Origin: Parvularcula sp. BBD 1991-13
Lineage (GTDB): Bacteria > Pseudomonadota > Alphaproteobacteria > Caulobacterales > Parvularculaceae
DNA length: 64,000 nucleotides
Direction: 5' to 3'
Assembly: GCA_001657385.1 (NCBI GenBank)
Contig: LYSZ01000009.1
Location: 78,135-142,134 of the forward strand
Numbering within the stretch: position 1 is the stretch's first letter; the number at the start of each line of letters is the position of its first letter. A program made the position numbers and the translations under genes. This document shows positions 55,224-63,574 of the stretch, piece after piece. The notes beneath the pieces are model-generated. The model did not search any database. It was not told where the DNA came from and saw nothing but the letters and a program-made list of their open reading frames with translations.

Positions 55224-55502
55224 GTTTCAGCCGATCCGCGGCGACCCGGTTCTGGCGACCCGCCGCGCTTTCCCAATATCAGTTGGCCCAGTGTCAGTCG
55301 GCCACAATCTCGCCGGTCTCATGCCCGTGGGCCAAGCGCCGCACGCCTTTCGCCCCCGATGCTTGCAAGGCGTGAACCAGTTGGGGATGCTGCGTCGGTT
55401 GTTGCAAGAAATCAACACCTTTGTTGCCGAAATGCGACATGGGGATAAATCGCCGCCTTTCCGCCCTCATCGCCGTCCGCCTGGGTCTTCCCCGCCGGCG
55501 GG

Positions 55503-56528
55503 TCAGGCCGCGATCCGGGCCGCGGCGCGGACGTCGTTTTCGAAAAACGCCGCCAGGGCCTCGGCGGTTTTCTCCGGCGAGGCGAGCCGGCACACGGCCG
55601 CGCGAAACGCCCGCCGCTCGGCCGGGTCCATCTCGACCGGCGCGACATCCACATAGGCCGCAAGGTGCTTGCGCGCCATGCGCACGCCCAGCGGCGCGCC
55701 GTAATGCCCAATGGTCTCTCGATAATGAAGGAGGGCCGCCCGCCCCTGGGCCTCCAGGGACGGCGCCCGCATGGGCTCGCCGGTCTCCAGCGCCCGCGCC
55801 ACCGCGCCCGGCAGCCAGGGCCGCCCCGTCGCCGCGCGGCCGATCATCACCCCGTCGGCCCCGGAGAGCCCGAGGGCCGCGCGCGCGTCGTCCGCATCGC
55901 GGATGTCGCCGTTGACGATGACCGGGATGGATACCGCATCCTTGACCGCGCGCACCGCGGACCAGTTCGCCTCGCCCTTGTAGAAATCGTTGCGGGTGCG
56001 GCCATGAACGGTGACGAGCCGCACCCCGGCGCTCTCGGCGCGCGCGGCGAGTTCCGGCGCGTTCAGACAGTCCCAGTCCCAGCCGAGGCGCATTTTCACC
56101 GTCACCGGCTTCACCGTCGCCGCGACCGTCGCCTCGATCAACGCCAGCGCGTGATCAAGGTCGCGCATCAGCGCCGAGCCTGAAAGAACGCCCGTCACCT
56201 GCCGCGACGGGCAGCCCATGTTGATGTCGACGACGTCGGCGCCCGCCGCCTCTGCCAGGCGCGCCCCCGCCGCCATCCAGCGCGCCTCGCGCCCGGCAAG
56301 CTGCACCACGAAGGGATAAAGCGCCGCGTCGCCGCCTTCCGGATCCCGGGCCGCGCGGCGCACCACGTCGGGACGGCCTCGCGCGAGTTCCTCGCAGGCA
56401 GTCATTTCCGAGACCACGAGACCGGCCCCGAAGCGCGCCGCCGCGCGCCGGAACGGCAGGTCGCTGACGCCCGACATGGGCGCGAGCGCGACCGGGTTTT
56501 TCAAAGGAATGGCGTCGATGGCGATCAT
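55503..56528 (-). CDS. dusB: tRNA dihydrouridine synthase (NifR3/DusB type)
   Basis: 341 residues. FMN TIM-barrel enzyme. The start [26 protein letters not shown], the catalytic region [23 protein letters not shown] and [17 protein letters not shown] are diagnostic. The ATG at 56528 is chosen because the open frame upstream runs antisense to ispDF. It is divergent from ispDF with 99 bases between. In relatives it begins the nifR3-ntrB-ntrC-ntrY-ntrX operon. Confidence 0.95.
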   Translation of the reverse strand: MIAIDAIPLKNPVALAPMSGVSDLPFRRAAARFGAGLVVSEMTACEELARGRPDVVRRAARDPEGGDAALYPFVVQLAGREARWMAAGARLAEAAGADVVDINMGCPSRQVTGVLSGSALMRDLDHALALIEATVAATVKPVTVKMRLGWDWDCLNAPELAARAESAGVRLVTVHGRTRNDFYKGEANWSAVRAVKDAVSIPVIVNGDIRDADDARAALGLSGADGVMIGRAATGRPWLPGAVARALETGEPMRAPSLEAQGRAALLHYRETIGHYGAPLGVRMARKHLAAYVDVAPVEMDPAERRAFRAAVCRLASPEKTAEALAAFFENDVRAAARIAA

Positions 56529-56627
56529 GTTGCCGGGCTTCGTTGCGAAACAGCTATTTACCCCTTGCGCAAGCAGGTTACAAACCGCTTGCCCGAGGCG
56601 GCTCAAGGCAAAGATGGTTGAGGCCCG

Positions 56628-57878
56628 ATGAACGACCCCGCGACGCACGCACAATCGAACGGCGACCCGGAGACCGGCGCCGCGACCCTTGCAGTCATCG
56701 TCGCCGCCGGACGGGGAACCCGCGCCGGCCCCGGCGGCCCGAAGCAGTACCGCCCGCTTGCCGGGCGCGCCGTGCTCGCCTGGACGGCGGAGGCGTTCCT
56801 TTCCCATCCGCGCATCGATGCGGTGCGGGTCATCATCCACCGCGACGACCGCGACGCCTACGAAGCCGCCATGGCCGGCCTCGTCGATCACCCGAAGCTC
56901 GCCGCGCCGGCGACCGGCGGCGCGGAGCGCCAGGATTCGGTCCGCCTGGGTCTTGAGAGCGTCGCCGCGCGCGCCCCCGACCGGGTTCTCATCCACGACG
57001 CCGCGCGCCCCTTTATCGACGCGGCGACGATCTCGCGGGTCCTGGACGCCCTCGACGGACATGACGGAGCGATCGCCGCCCTGCCGGTTCACGACACGAT
57101 CAAGAGGAGCGACGGCGCGGACCATCCTTGTATTGAAGACACCGTGCCGCGCGAGGCCTTGTGGCGGGCGCAGACGCCGCAAGGGTTCGACTTCGCCAGA
57201 ATTCTCGGCGCCCACCGCGACGCCGAGGGCCGCAAGCTCACCGACGACGCCGCCGTCGCCGAGGCCGCGGGCCTGTCCGTGCGTCTCGTCGCCGGTTCGC
57301 CGGACAACATGAAGATCACGCAGGCGGAGGATTTCGGCATGGCCGAAACCCTGCTCGGCCGAAGAAAGGAGGCGCACGCCGCCATGATGGAATACCGCAC
57401 CGGCCACGGCGTCGACGTGCACGCCTTCGAGGACGGCGACGCCGCGATCCTCTGCGGCGTGAGCGTGCCCCATGACAGGAAGCTGAAAGGCCATTCCGAC
57501 GCGGATGTGGGCATGCACGCGCTGACCGACGCGATCTTCGGCGCCTTGGGCGAGGGCGATATCGGCGACCATTTCCCGCCTTCCGATCCGCGATGGAAAG
57601 GCGCGCCAAGCCGCACCTTCCTCGACAGGGCGCGCGAACGGGTTGCGGCCCGGGGCGGGCGCATCGTCCATGCGGACGTCACGCTGATATGCGAGGCGCC
57701 AAAAATAGGACCGCACCGCGAGGCGATGCGCGCGGCCTTGGCGGACATCCTCGGCGTCGCGCCGGCGCGGGTGTCCGTCAAGGCGACGACCACGGAAAAA
57801 CTGGGCTTCACCGGCCGCCGCGAGGGGATCGCCGCCATGGCGACGGCGACCGTCGCCCTGCCCCAAGTCGACGCGTAA
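56628..57878 (+). CDS. ispDF: bifunctional IspD/IspF isoprenoid enzyme
   Basis: 416 residues. The IspD half (about 1-240) makes CDP-methylerythritol ([28 protein letters not shown]). The IspF half (about 258-416) makes the cyclodiphosphate ([56 protein letters not shown]). Fusion of the two is usual in Alphaproteobacteria. It is followed by cinA. Confidence 0.97.
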   Translation: MNDPATHAQSNGDPETGAATLAVIVAAGRGTRAGPGGPKQYRPLAGRAVLAWTAEAFLSHPRIDAVRVIIHRDDRDAYEAAMAGLVDHPKLAAPATGGAERQDSVRLGLESVAARAPDRVLIHDAARPFIDAATISRVLDALDGHDGAIAALPVHDTIKRSDGADHPCIEDTVPREALWRAQTPQGFDFARILGAHRDAEGRKLTDDAAVAEAAGLSVRLVAGSPDNMKITQAEDFGMAETLLGRRKEAHAAMMEYRTGHGVDVHAFEDGDAAILCGVSVPHDRKLKGHSDADVGMHALTDAIFGALGEGDIGDHFPPSDPRWKGAPSRTFLDRARERVAARGGRIVHADVTLICEAPKIGPHREAMRAALADILGVAPARVSVKATTTEKLGFTGRREGIAAMATATVALPQVDA

Positions 57879-57889
57879 CGGAGGCGGTC

Positions 57890-58429
57890 ATCACCCAACC
57901 CCACCGCATCTGGAACCTGGCCCAGGCGGTCGTCGACAAGGCGGCCGCGGAAGGCGTCATGGCGGCGACCGCCGAGTCCTGCACCGGCGGCATGATCGCC
58001 GCCGCGCTGACCGACGTGCCGGGATCGTCCGCGGTTCTGGACCGGGGTTTCGTAACCTATTCCAACGAGGCGAAGACGGAAATGCTCGCCGTGCCCGCCG
58101 CGCTTGTCGCCTGGGCCGGCGCGGTCAGCCCGGAAGTGGCGCGGGCGATGGCGCAAGGGGCGGTGCTCAACTCGCGCGCCGACATCGCCGTTTCGGTCAC
58201 CGGGGTCGCCGGCCCGGGCGGCGGCTCGGCGGAAAAACCCGTCGGCCTCGTCTGGTTCGGCCTCGCCCGCGCCGACGGCTTCACCCGCGTCGAACGCCGG
58301 GTCTTTCCCCAGGGCTCGCGCAGTTTTGTCCGGGAGCGGGCGACGGAAACCGCCCTGCGCCTGTTGCTGAGCGGGCTTGCGGATCAGGCCTCGGCCGTCT
58401 CCTTGTTTCCGATGGCGCCGGCGCCGTAG
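57890..58429 (+). CDS. cinA: CinA C-terminal domain protein (nicotinamide-nucleotide amidase), non-canonical start
   Basis: The product carries TAESCTGGMIAAALTDVPGSSAVLDRGFVTYSN and SVTGVAGPGGGSAEKPVGLVWFG, the PncC/CinA-C signature; family members deamidate nicotinamide mononucleotide. The conserved part starts at codons ITQPHRIWNLAQAV, yet no ATG, GTG or TTG lies between the ispDF stop (57878) and this stretch. The best ribosome site, ggagg at 57880-57884, is 5 bases from an ATC codon at 57890, which I take as the start (179 residues). Its stop overlaps the convergent COQ10-like gene by 46 bases. A frameshift, a CTG start at 57917 or a base error are alternatives. Confidence 0.85.
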   Translation: MTQPHRIWNLAQAVVDKAAAEGVMAATAESCTGGMIAAALTDVPGSSAVLDRGFVTYSNEAKTEMLAVPAALVAWAGAVSPEVARAMAQGAVLNSRADIAVSVTGVAGPGGGSAEKPVGLVWFGLARADGFTRVERRVFPQGSRSFVRERATETALRLLLSGLADQASAVSLFPMAPAP

Positions 58430-58866
58430 ACCGCGTCGGCGCGCGCCACGAAGGCGCTGCTCATGCGGCTGAAAACCTTGTCGAAAACCGCCTGCGCCGT
58501 CGCCTGCAGAAAGAAATTCTTGAACTCGAAATCGATCTCGAAATCGATCACCGACCCGCCGCCGGGCAAATCCTCAAAGCGCCAGCGGTTCTGCAACGAG
58601 CGGAAAGGGCCGCTGACATACTCCACATCGATGGTCCTGGCCGGCCGGTCCAGGGCCACGCGGCTGCGAAACCGCTCGCGGAACATCCTGTAAACGACCA
58701 CCATGTCGGCGAGAATCATTCCCCGGCCATCCGCGTCGATGTCGCGCTCGGCGACGCGCAGGGCGGCGCACCAGGGCAGAAACTCCGGATACCGATCGAC
58801 ATCGCCCACAAGGTCGAACATCTGCGCGGCGCTGTAGGGAACGTTCGTCTCGATGCGTTTTTTCGT
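58384..58866 (-). CDS. COQ10/RatA-type polyketide-cyclase-like protein
   Basis: 160 residues of the START/SRPBCC fold (VPYSAAQMFDLVGDVDRYPEFLPWCAALRV, VDVEYVSGPFRSLQNRW). In relatives it binds ubiquinone or is called the RatA ribosome-association toxin; the coenzyme Q chaperone role is more probable in Alphaproteobacteria. The GTG at 58866 (VTKKRIETNVPYS) fits the family N-terminus better than the GTG at 58881. It converges with cinA and the two 3' ends overlap. Confidence 0.85.
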   Translation of the reverse strand, partial: TKKRIETNVPYSAAQMFDLVGDVDRYPEFLPWCAALRVAERDIDADGRGMILADMVVVYRMFRERFRSRVALDRPARTIDVEYVSGPFRSLQNRWRFEDLPGGGSVIDFEIDFEFKNFFLQATAQAVFDKVFSRMSSAFVARADAVYGAGAIGNKETAEA

Positions 58867-59175
58867 CACGATGCAATACACTCAATAGTTCGCGCGACTC
58901 GGCGCGCCCCGGACGCAGGAGAACCGCTGGGGAAATCCGCCGGGAAAGCTTTTACAGACCGCTATATCGGTGCGCCGCGAAATAACATAAATCTGTCATA
59001 TCGTCTCGGTATCCTGTCCACGGTAAACGCCGTAATTCGGCGTCATATCTGAATTCGCAGACTTTTTCAGTATTTGCGTATCCTTTTCTTCAAAACGGAT
59101 TGTCTACCCATTGCCGAATCGGTTGTGGCCGCCTAAGAATTCACTTGCTGGTTGCATGGAGGGGGAGACGAAAGC
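58867..59175. other. AT-richer intergenic region upstream of accessory island
   Basis: 309 bases between the COQ10-like gene and the first gene of the island. From about 58970 it is clearly less GC-rich than its surroundings, consistent with a strong promoter or foreign DNA. A small inverted repeat (acgccg at 59027-59032 with cggcgt at 59038-59043) is present. No RNA gene was recognised. Confidence 0.5.
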
Positions 59176-59427
59176 ATGCAAACATCGCGGCGTTACCAGG
59201 ACATCGCCATCATCAACAACGACCCGTGCTGCAAAAAAGAGTGCGAGGCGCCTCGGGAAAAGCCCAACCCGTGCCTGCAGATCCTCGCCGTCGCAGCGCT
59301 GAGCGTGACGATCTTCGCGGCCGGCTACGTCATCGGCGTACGGACGGGCAAGATCCCCGCCCACGACGCCATCTGCTGCTTCGGCAGCCTCGATTTCGAC
59401 TTCGACTTTGACTTCGACCGCAAATGA
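59176..59427 (+). CDS. small Cys-rich membrane protein with DF-repeat tail
   Basis: 83 residues. N-terminal cysteine cluster (PCCKKEC), one membrane helix (about residues 33-55), then a tail with CC and a five-fold Asp-Phe repeat (DFDFDFDFD). No known family. The ATG at 59176 is preceded by ggagggggagacg, a strong ribosome site; an ATG at 59152 lies before that site. First of three small envelope genes in a row. Confidence 0.7.
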   Translation: MQTSRRYQDIAIINNDPCCKKECEAPREKPNPCLQILAVAALSVTIFAAGYVIGVRTGKIPAHDAICCFGSLDFDFDFDFDRK

Positions 59428-59488
59428 CCAGCGCCCCGGCGACGGGCGGCGCGCGCCGCGTTGAGGCGCAATTGAGGGGGAATACGAC

Positions 59489-59695
59489 ATGAAGCGAAGA
59501 CTATTTGCTGTTGCGCCGGCGCTGTTGATCTGCGTGATGACGGCGTCCGGCTGCGAGCAGACAAACGTGGTCAGGGGGCCGCTGGTTGCTTCCGGCCCCG
59601 TGCCGGAGCGCGTCCTCGACGACATTAATCTGAACGACGCGGGGCTGTGCAACGCCGCCAGCGTGTTCGCACGCCGGAACGGATGCGATTTCTGA
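59489..59695 (+). CDS. small lipoprotein of unknown function
   Basis: 68 residues. A signal peptide ends in the lipobox TASGC with Cys22, and the mature part begins CEQTNVVRGPLVASGPV. The same module (CxQTNxVxGPLVxxGxV) opens the mature part of the larger lipoprotein at 59775, so the two are paralogous at their N-termini. A clear agggggaa ribosome site is present. The protein ends with two further cysteines. Confidence 0.78.
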   Translation: MKRRLFAVAPALLICVMTASGCEQTNVVRGPLVASGPVPERVLDDINLNDAGLCNAASVFARRNGCDF

Positions 59696-59774
59696 TGCGC
59701 CGCGCCAGGGGACGCGCCGCCCCGCCGATGCGGATCCGCACCGGCGCAATACTCATCTGACCATGGGGTATGAC

Positions 59775-60443
59775 ATGAAGTTCTCTATACTGCCGCTCTT
59801 CGCGGCCCTCGCCGGCGCCGTCACCGTGTCGGGCTGTACGCAGACAAACAAGGTGGAGGGGCCGCTGGTGCTGGACGGCGTCGTCTCGCCCGTCACGGTG
59901 GACGAGCGAAAAAGCATCGCTGCGGAAACCTGCGAGGTCCAGTACCAGAGCGATAAGCAGAACTATCTTTCCGCCGTGCAGAGCGTGATCGCTTCGACCA
60001 GCAGCACGCCGGACATGAGCAAGGCGCCGCTCGAACGGTTCCGGGCCGAAATCAACGCCGCGTACAACACCATGGTCGCCCGCTGCAAGACGCATACGAA
60101 CTGTCTTGAGGTAAAGGGCTATGACGAGGCGGCTTGCTATATTTCCGCCAGCGACCGCAAGGACGCGGAACGGCGGTTTTCCGACCTGGCCGAACGGCTG
60201 CGTGAAATCGAACGCGACCACGACGTGAAAGCCGCCCACCACAAGAAGAAAAAGAAAGGCAAGAAAAAGACCCCGGTCCCGCAGGTGACGGTGACGACCA
60301 CGGTGAACCAGAACAACGAGCAGAAACAGAAAACCCATGTCGGCGACAAGGTCGAGGATCAGGACGTCGTCGTTCTGTGCAGCAATGCGGGCAATCTGCT
60401 TCGGCGCGAATGCCGCAGCATGTGCGAACCGGGCAAGTGCTGA
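59775..60443 (+). CDS. lipoprotein with Lys-rich middle and Cys-rich tail
   Basis: 222 residues from the ATG at 59775 (an upstream in-frame ATG at 59763 is also possible). Lipobox VSGC gives Cys21; the mature N-terminus CTQTNKVEGPLVLDGVV repeats the module of the previous gene. A helical region follows, with conserved-looking cysteines (ARCKTHTNCLEV, DEAACYIS), then a Lys/His-rich stretch HHKKKKKGKKK, Thr/Val/Asn-rich sequence and a cysteine-dense end (CSNAGNLLRRECRSMCEPGKC). I do not recognise a family. Terminator follows at 60478. Confidence 0.75.
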   Translation: MKFSILPLFAALAGAVTVSGCTQTNKVEGPLVLDGVVSPVTVDERKSIAAETCEVQYQSDKQNYLSAVQSVIASTSSTPDMSKAPLERFRAEINAAYNTMVARCKTHTNCLEVKGYDEAACYISASDRKDAERRFSDLAERLREIERDHDVKAAHHKKKKKGKKKTPVPQVTVTTTVNQNNEQKQKTHVGDKVEDQDVVVLCSNAGNLLRRECRSMCEPGKC

Positions 60444-60477
60444 TCCGCGCCTGACCGGTGCGAAGCGTTCCGGAACG

Positions 60478-60520
60478 AAAAAGCCGCCATTGCAACAATT
60501 GTCGCAATGGCGGCTTTTTT
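60478..60520. terminator. bidirectional rho-independent terminator
   Basis: A 16-base-pair stem (60478-60493 with 60504-60519) with a 10-base loop, followed by six T residues on the plus side and having five A residues at the other edge. It separates the convergent lipoprotein gene (59775) and the unknown gene (60594-62108). Confidence 0.92.
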
Positions 60521-60593
60521 CTGTGCAGGTGAAGGCGGCGCGGGACAGTTTTCTTTCCCGCGCCTCGTCGGCCGGGCGTCGCAGACGCCCGCC

Positions 60594-62108
60594 CTATTGC
60601 GGCGTGGACGAGGCGGCGTCGCCCGCGCCGGTCGAAGCGCCGTTCGCGGCGGCGTTCGGTTCGGCCGGTTTGGAATCGTCGCCGGCGGCGGTCACATATT
60701 GACCCGGATAGTATTTGGCGACCCACATCTGCGCCAGTTGCGCGGCGGTGATCGGTTTGAGGTAATAATTGATCGGCACACCAACCTTCCCGTCGATCGC
60801 CTTGCTGATGTAATCTTCGAAAGCGGTCATCAGCGAGTTGATGTCGAGCATCTTGTTGCTGCCGTCGTCGACCGCCTGGAGACCGGACATGACGCTGGTG
60901 ATCTGGCCGTGGTTGATCGCCATCATGGTCTCGCCGGTGCGCGCCTTGGCGGCCGCGCTCGCGACCGTGTCGTCGTCGCCATTGGTGGAATTCTGGAACG
61001 CGGCGAGCTTGCCCATCATTTCAGCGGGATCGAAATTCGCGAATTTTTCAACGCCGAGCTGAACCTCGTTGGAAACGATGGACGGAATGCCGCCCATCGA
61101 GATCAGTGAGATGTGCGATGAAATGTTCTGTGAACTCAGCATTCTCTTGGCGTCGTTCGCGAAGCTGGAATTCGCGCCGAAGCCGCCCTGCTCGCTCTCG
61201 AACCAGCAGGAGATTTTCATCTGCTCCTGAAGGCTCGCCGCGACGGATTCCATGTTCTGGCTCGCCTTGGTGTCGCTCGCCTTCAGAATGTGAACCATGC
61301 CGATAAAGCTTGACCCATAGGTCGCGCCGGAAATGATGTTGAAGGATTTCTCGTCTTTCGTCTCCTGCTGGATGGCCAGCCGCGCCATGCTCGCCACGCT
61401 GTTGGTCTTGATCATGTTGTCGGGGAAGAGCTTGTTGTAGACGCGGATCCCCTTGTCGACGTCGAGGATGAACGGCGCCAGGACGGCGGCCTGTCGGTGG
61501 GTGCACGACGCGGTGATGATCAGGGTGCCTTCGACGTCGTGATGCTCGAGCTGCGACGAAACCTGGCTCTGGGCGCTCGCCGTGGCCTGGGAGCTGAATT
61601 TGTCGCCGAGGAAACTCGTCGTCGAACTGACATAGGAACTGATCGCGGCGAGCGAACTGTTCGACCCCTGCTTTTCCTCGTCATGGGAGAAATACTGCGC
61701 ATCCATGTTCAGCGAGTCCGCGGACAGCGGCATCTGCTTGATCATGGTGCGGTTGTAGTCGACCGGGCTTTCGAGGCTTTCGCTGAGACCGCTCAACTGG
61801 CCGCGCAGCTTGTTGATCTGCGGCCAGGCTTTCAGCTTCGCCTGGATCAGCTGTTCGCCCGCCGTCAGGACGTTCTGTTTCGCCTGGTTCAGGCTGTCGG
61901 TCATTTTCGAGGGATCGATGCCCATATTGAGCATTTCGGACATGGTCATGTCGAGGCTGCGCACGGTCATGATCGCGCGATTGAGCCCCTCCTGCGCTGC
62001 ATCGACGGGCGCCTGGACCTCGGCGATGTCGAGCAGGGTCTGCAGGGTCTTGGGGGGAACGATGTTGGCGAGTTCAACGGAAGGATCATAGGGAATGGAC
62101 GTCGGCAT
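60594..62108 (-). CDS. 504-residue cytoplasmic protein of unrecognised family
   Basis: No signal peptide or membrane segment. The N-terminal third is helical (AEVQAPVDAAQEGLNRAIMTVRSLDMTMSEMLNMGIDPS..., LSGLSESLESPVDYN). The middle is Ser/Gln-rich, then a mixed alpha/beta part includes GTLIITASCTHRQAAVLAPFILDVDKGIRVYNKLFP and a C-terminal stretch GVPINYYLKPITAAQLAQMWVAKYYPGQY, followed by an Ala-rich tail. Composition (Ser, Asn, Gln, Met) and lower GC differ from the neighbours, which suggests acquisition. Good aggagag ribosome site upstream of the ATG at 62108. It is a lone transcription unit. I cannot assign a function. Confidence 0.8.
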   Translation of the reverse strand: MPTSIPYDPSVELANIVPPKTLQTLLDIAEVQAPVDAAQEGLNRAIMTVRSLDMTMSEMLNMGIDPSKMTDSLNQAKQNVLTAGEQLIQAKLKAWPQINKLRGQLSGLSESLESPVDYNRTMIKQMPLSADSLNMDAQYFSHDEEKQGSNSSLAAISSYVSSTTSFLGDKFSSQATASAQSQVSSQLEHHDVEGTLIITASCTHRQAAVLAPFILDVDKGIRVYNKLFPDNMIKTNSVASMARLAIQQETKDEKSFNIISGATYGSSFIGMVHILKASDTKASQNMESVAASLQEQMKISCWFESEQGGFGANSSFANDAKRMLSSQNISSHISLISMGGIPSIVSNEVQLGVEKFANFDPAEMMGKLAAFQNSTNGDDDTVASAAAKARTGETMMAINHGQITSVMSGLQAVDDGSNKMLDINSLMTAFEDYISKAIDGKVGVPINYYLKPITAAQLAQMWVAKYYPGQYVTAAGDDSKPAEPNAAANGASTGAGDAASSTPQ

Positions 62109-62299
62109 AAATATGGCTCTCCTGTCAGAAGCGCCGACAGGAATACATCCTATGGTTGTAAAAATGATTGAAAAGCTTTAGGAAAACTGTCTTTTCGGCG
62201 GTAACCGCATCTTAACGCTACTTCCAGTTGTTTTGCCGGCAACCCGCGCCCGGCGCGCGCCATGACGGCGACGGCCGGGGACGCCATTCGAACGACGCC

Positions 62300-63013
62300 T
62301 CATTCAGGCTTCGTGAAGCGCACAAAATAATTGTCTGTAAGCCCCTCGACATCGTCTTCTGCGGCTTTTTCAAATCCGACATATTCGATTTCGCTGATCA
62401 CCGCCGCCTTGCCGAAGCGGACATGGTCCTTGCCTTCGGGACGGGGCTGGCCGGGAACCACGTCATACTCCACGAGAATCAGCGAGCCGCCGGGCTTCAG
62501 CGCCTCGTAAACGGTTTTCATAATGGCTTCGCGGTCGCTGAAATAATGATAGGTGTCGGCGATGAAAACGACGTCTACGGATTGCGCCGGCAGCGTGATG
62601 TCATTGTCGCGGCCGAAAACGGCGGTGACATTGTCGTAACCGGCGTCCGTCGCGCGCTGGTTGATCAGATCGAGAAACAGGGGCTCGATATCGATCGCAT
62701 AAACATGCCCTCCGGGGCCGACGGCTTCCGCGAACAGAAGGGAATAAAGACCGGTGCCCGCGCCGATATCGGCGATCCGGTCGCCGCTGGCGACATTCAC
62801 GGCTTTCAGCACCGCCTCGCGCGCGGAATAAAGCTCGCGGCTGCCGACTTCGAGCTGCTCGACCCAAAGATCGATGCTGATCTCTTCCGCCGCCGCCGCC
62901 GACGCGGCGGCCGCATCGACGGGGGGCGCAGCCGGCGCCGCTTCGCGCCCGCACCCTGCAAGCACGGCCGCACATCCGCCCACAATCAGAAACGTTCTTG
63001 GAAAACAGAACAT
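62300..63013 (-). CDS. class I SAM-dependent methyltransferase with lipoprotein signal
   Basis: 237 residues. The N-terminal 21 residues (MFCFPRTFLIVGGCAAVLAGC) look like a lipoprotein signal with Cys21 in the lipobox LAGC, followed by an Ala/Pro linker. The rest is a clear methyltransferase domain: GDRIADIGAGTGLYSLLFAEAV (SAM site), VYAIDIEPLFLDLI, and ALKPGGSLILVEYD. A SAM-dependent enzyme outside the cytoplasm is unexpected, since SAM is made inside. Alternatives are an uncleaved membrane anchor or a true start further inside the frame, but no better start is visible. Substrate unknown. Confidence 0.8.
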   Translation of the reverse strand: MFCFPRTFLIVGGCAAVLAGCGREAAPAAPPVDAAAASAAAAEEISIDLWVEQLEVGSRELYSAREAVLKAVNVASGDRIADIGAGTGLYSLLFAEAVGPGGHVYAIDIEPLFLDLINQRATDAGYDNVTAVFGRDNDITLPAQSVDVVFIADTYHYFSDREAIMKTVYEALKPGGSLILVEYDVVPGQPRPEGKDHVRFGKAAVISEIEYVGFEKAAEDDVEGLTDNYFVRFTKPE

Positions 63014-63296
63014 TAGAATAGCGCCCCGACCCTTGCACGCAGCACCTTATACCCCATGGGACGGCTGGCGCCAGTATCCGCGCGGCGCAAAACCGCGAAA
63101 GTCTCGCCCGGCGCGCCGGCACGCGCGGCAACGCCGCTGTTTCCGCGAATGTTTCCGAGAAGGCTCGCGCGGGAACAGCCGCGCCCGCCGAAAGCCGCGC
63201 CGCCGCAAATGCGCATGCAATTCACGACGCGGTCAGGAGCCACGGAAATAATGGAAAGCTTAAGAAAATCGTCAGAAGGGCAAAATCGGCTTTGCA

Positions 63297-63414
63297 GGCC
63301 TGGCGGCGACTTACTCTCCCACGCCTTAAGACGTAGTACCATCAGCGCTGGGGAATTTAACGGCCGAGTTCGGGATGGGATCGGGTGGAAGCTCCCCGCA
63401 ATAACCACCGGGCC
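63297..63414 (-). rRNA. rrf: 5S ribosomal RNA
   Basis: About 118 bases. The two ends pair (ggcccgg at the 5' end with ccaggcc at the 3' end), and the conserved CCGAACTCGG-type loop C element and the bulged helix sequence cccgatcccatcccgaac are present. End points are estimated from this pairing. It follows the 23S gene on the same strand. Confidence 0.95.
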
Positions 63415-63544
63415 GGCAAAAACGATTTTAATGCGAGAGCCGAAGTTCCAACAATCAGCATGAGAACAATTCGCTTGCCCCGCGGAACATCCGTATGAGG
63501 ATGCACGCGATGGACGAACCGTTCGCCACGCATGAGTTTCACAT

Positions 63545-63568
63545 CTCATGCGGACACGTCCGCATGAG
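63545..63568 (-). other. spacer hairpin between 23S and 5S
   Basis: A perfect 11-base-pair inverted repeat (63545-63555 with 63558-63568) lies just past the 23S 3' end. It is the kind of stem cut by RNase III during rRNA maturation. The 13-base element gcatgagaacaat occurs both here (63562-63574) and at 63458-63470. Confidence 0.7.
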
Positions 63569-63574
63569 AACAAT

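Noticed and set aside
55294..55440. 48-codon minus-strand open frame in the dusB-ntrY gap
   Set aside because: No good ribosome site and no recognisable product; kept only as a remark in the ntrBC finding.
51486..55448. Plus-strand open frame of 1320 codons
   Set aside because: Antisense to ntrX and ntrY, both unmistakable; an artefact of GC-rich codon usage.
63056..63463. Plus-strand open frame of 135 codons
   Set aside because: It runs antisense through the 5S rRNA gene.
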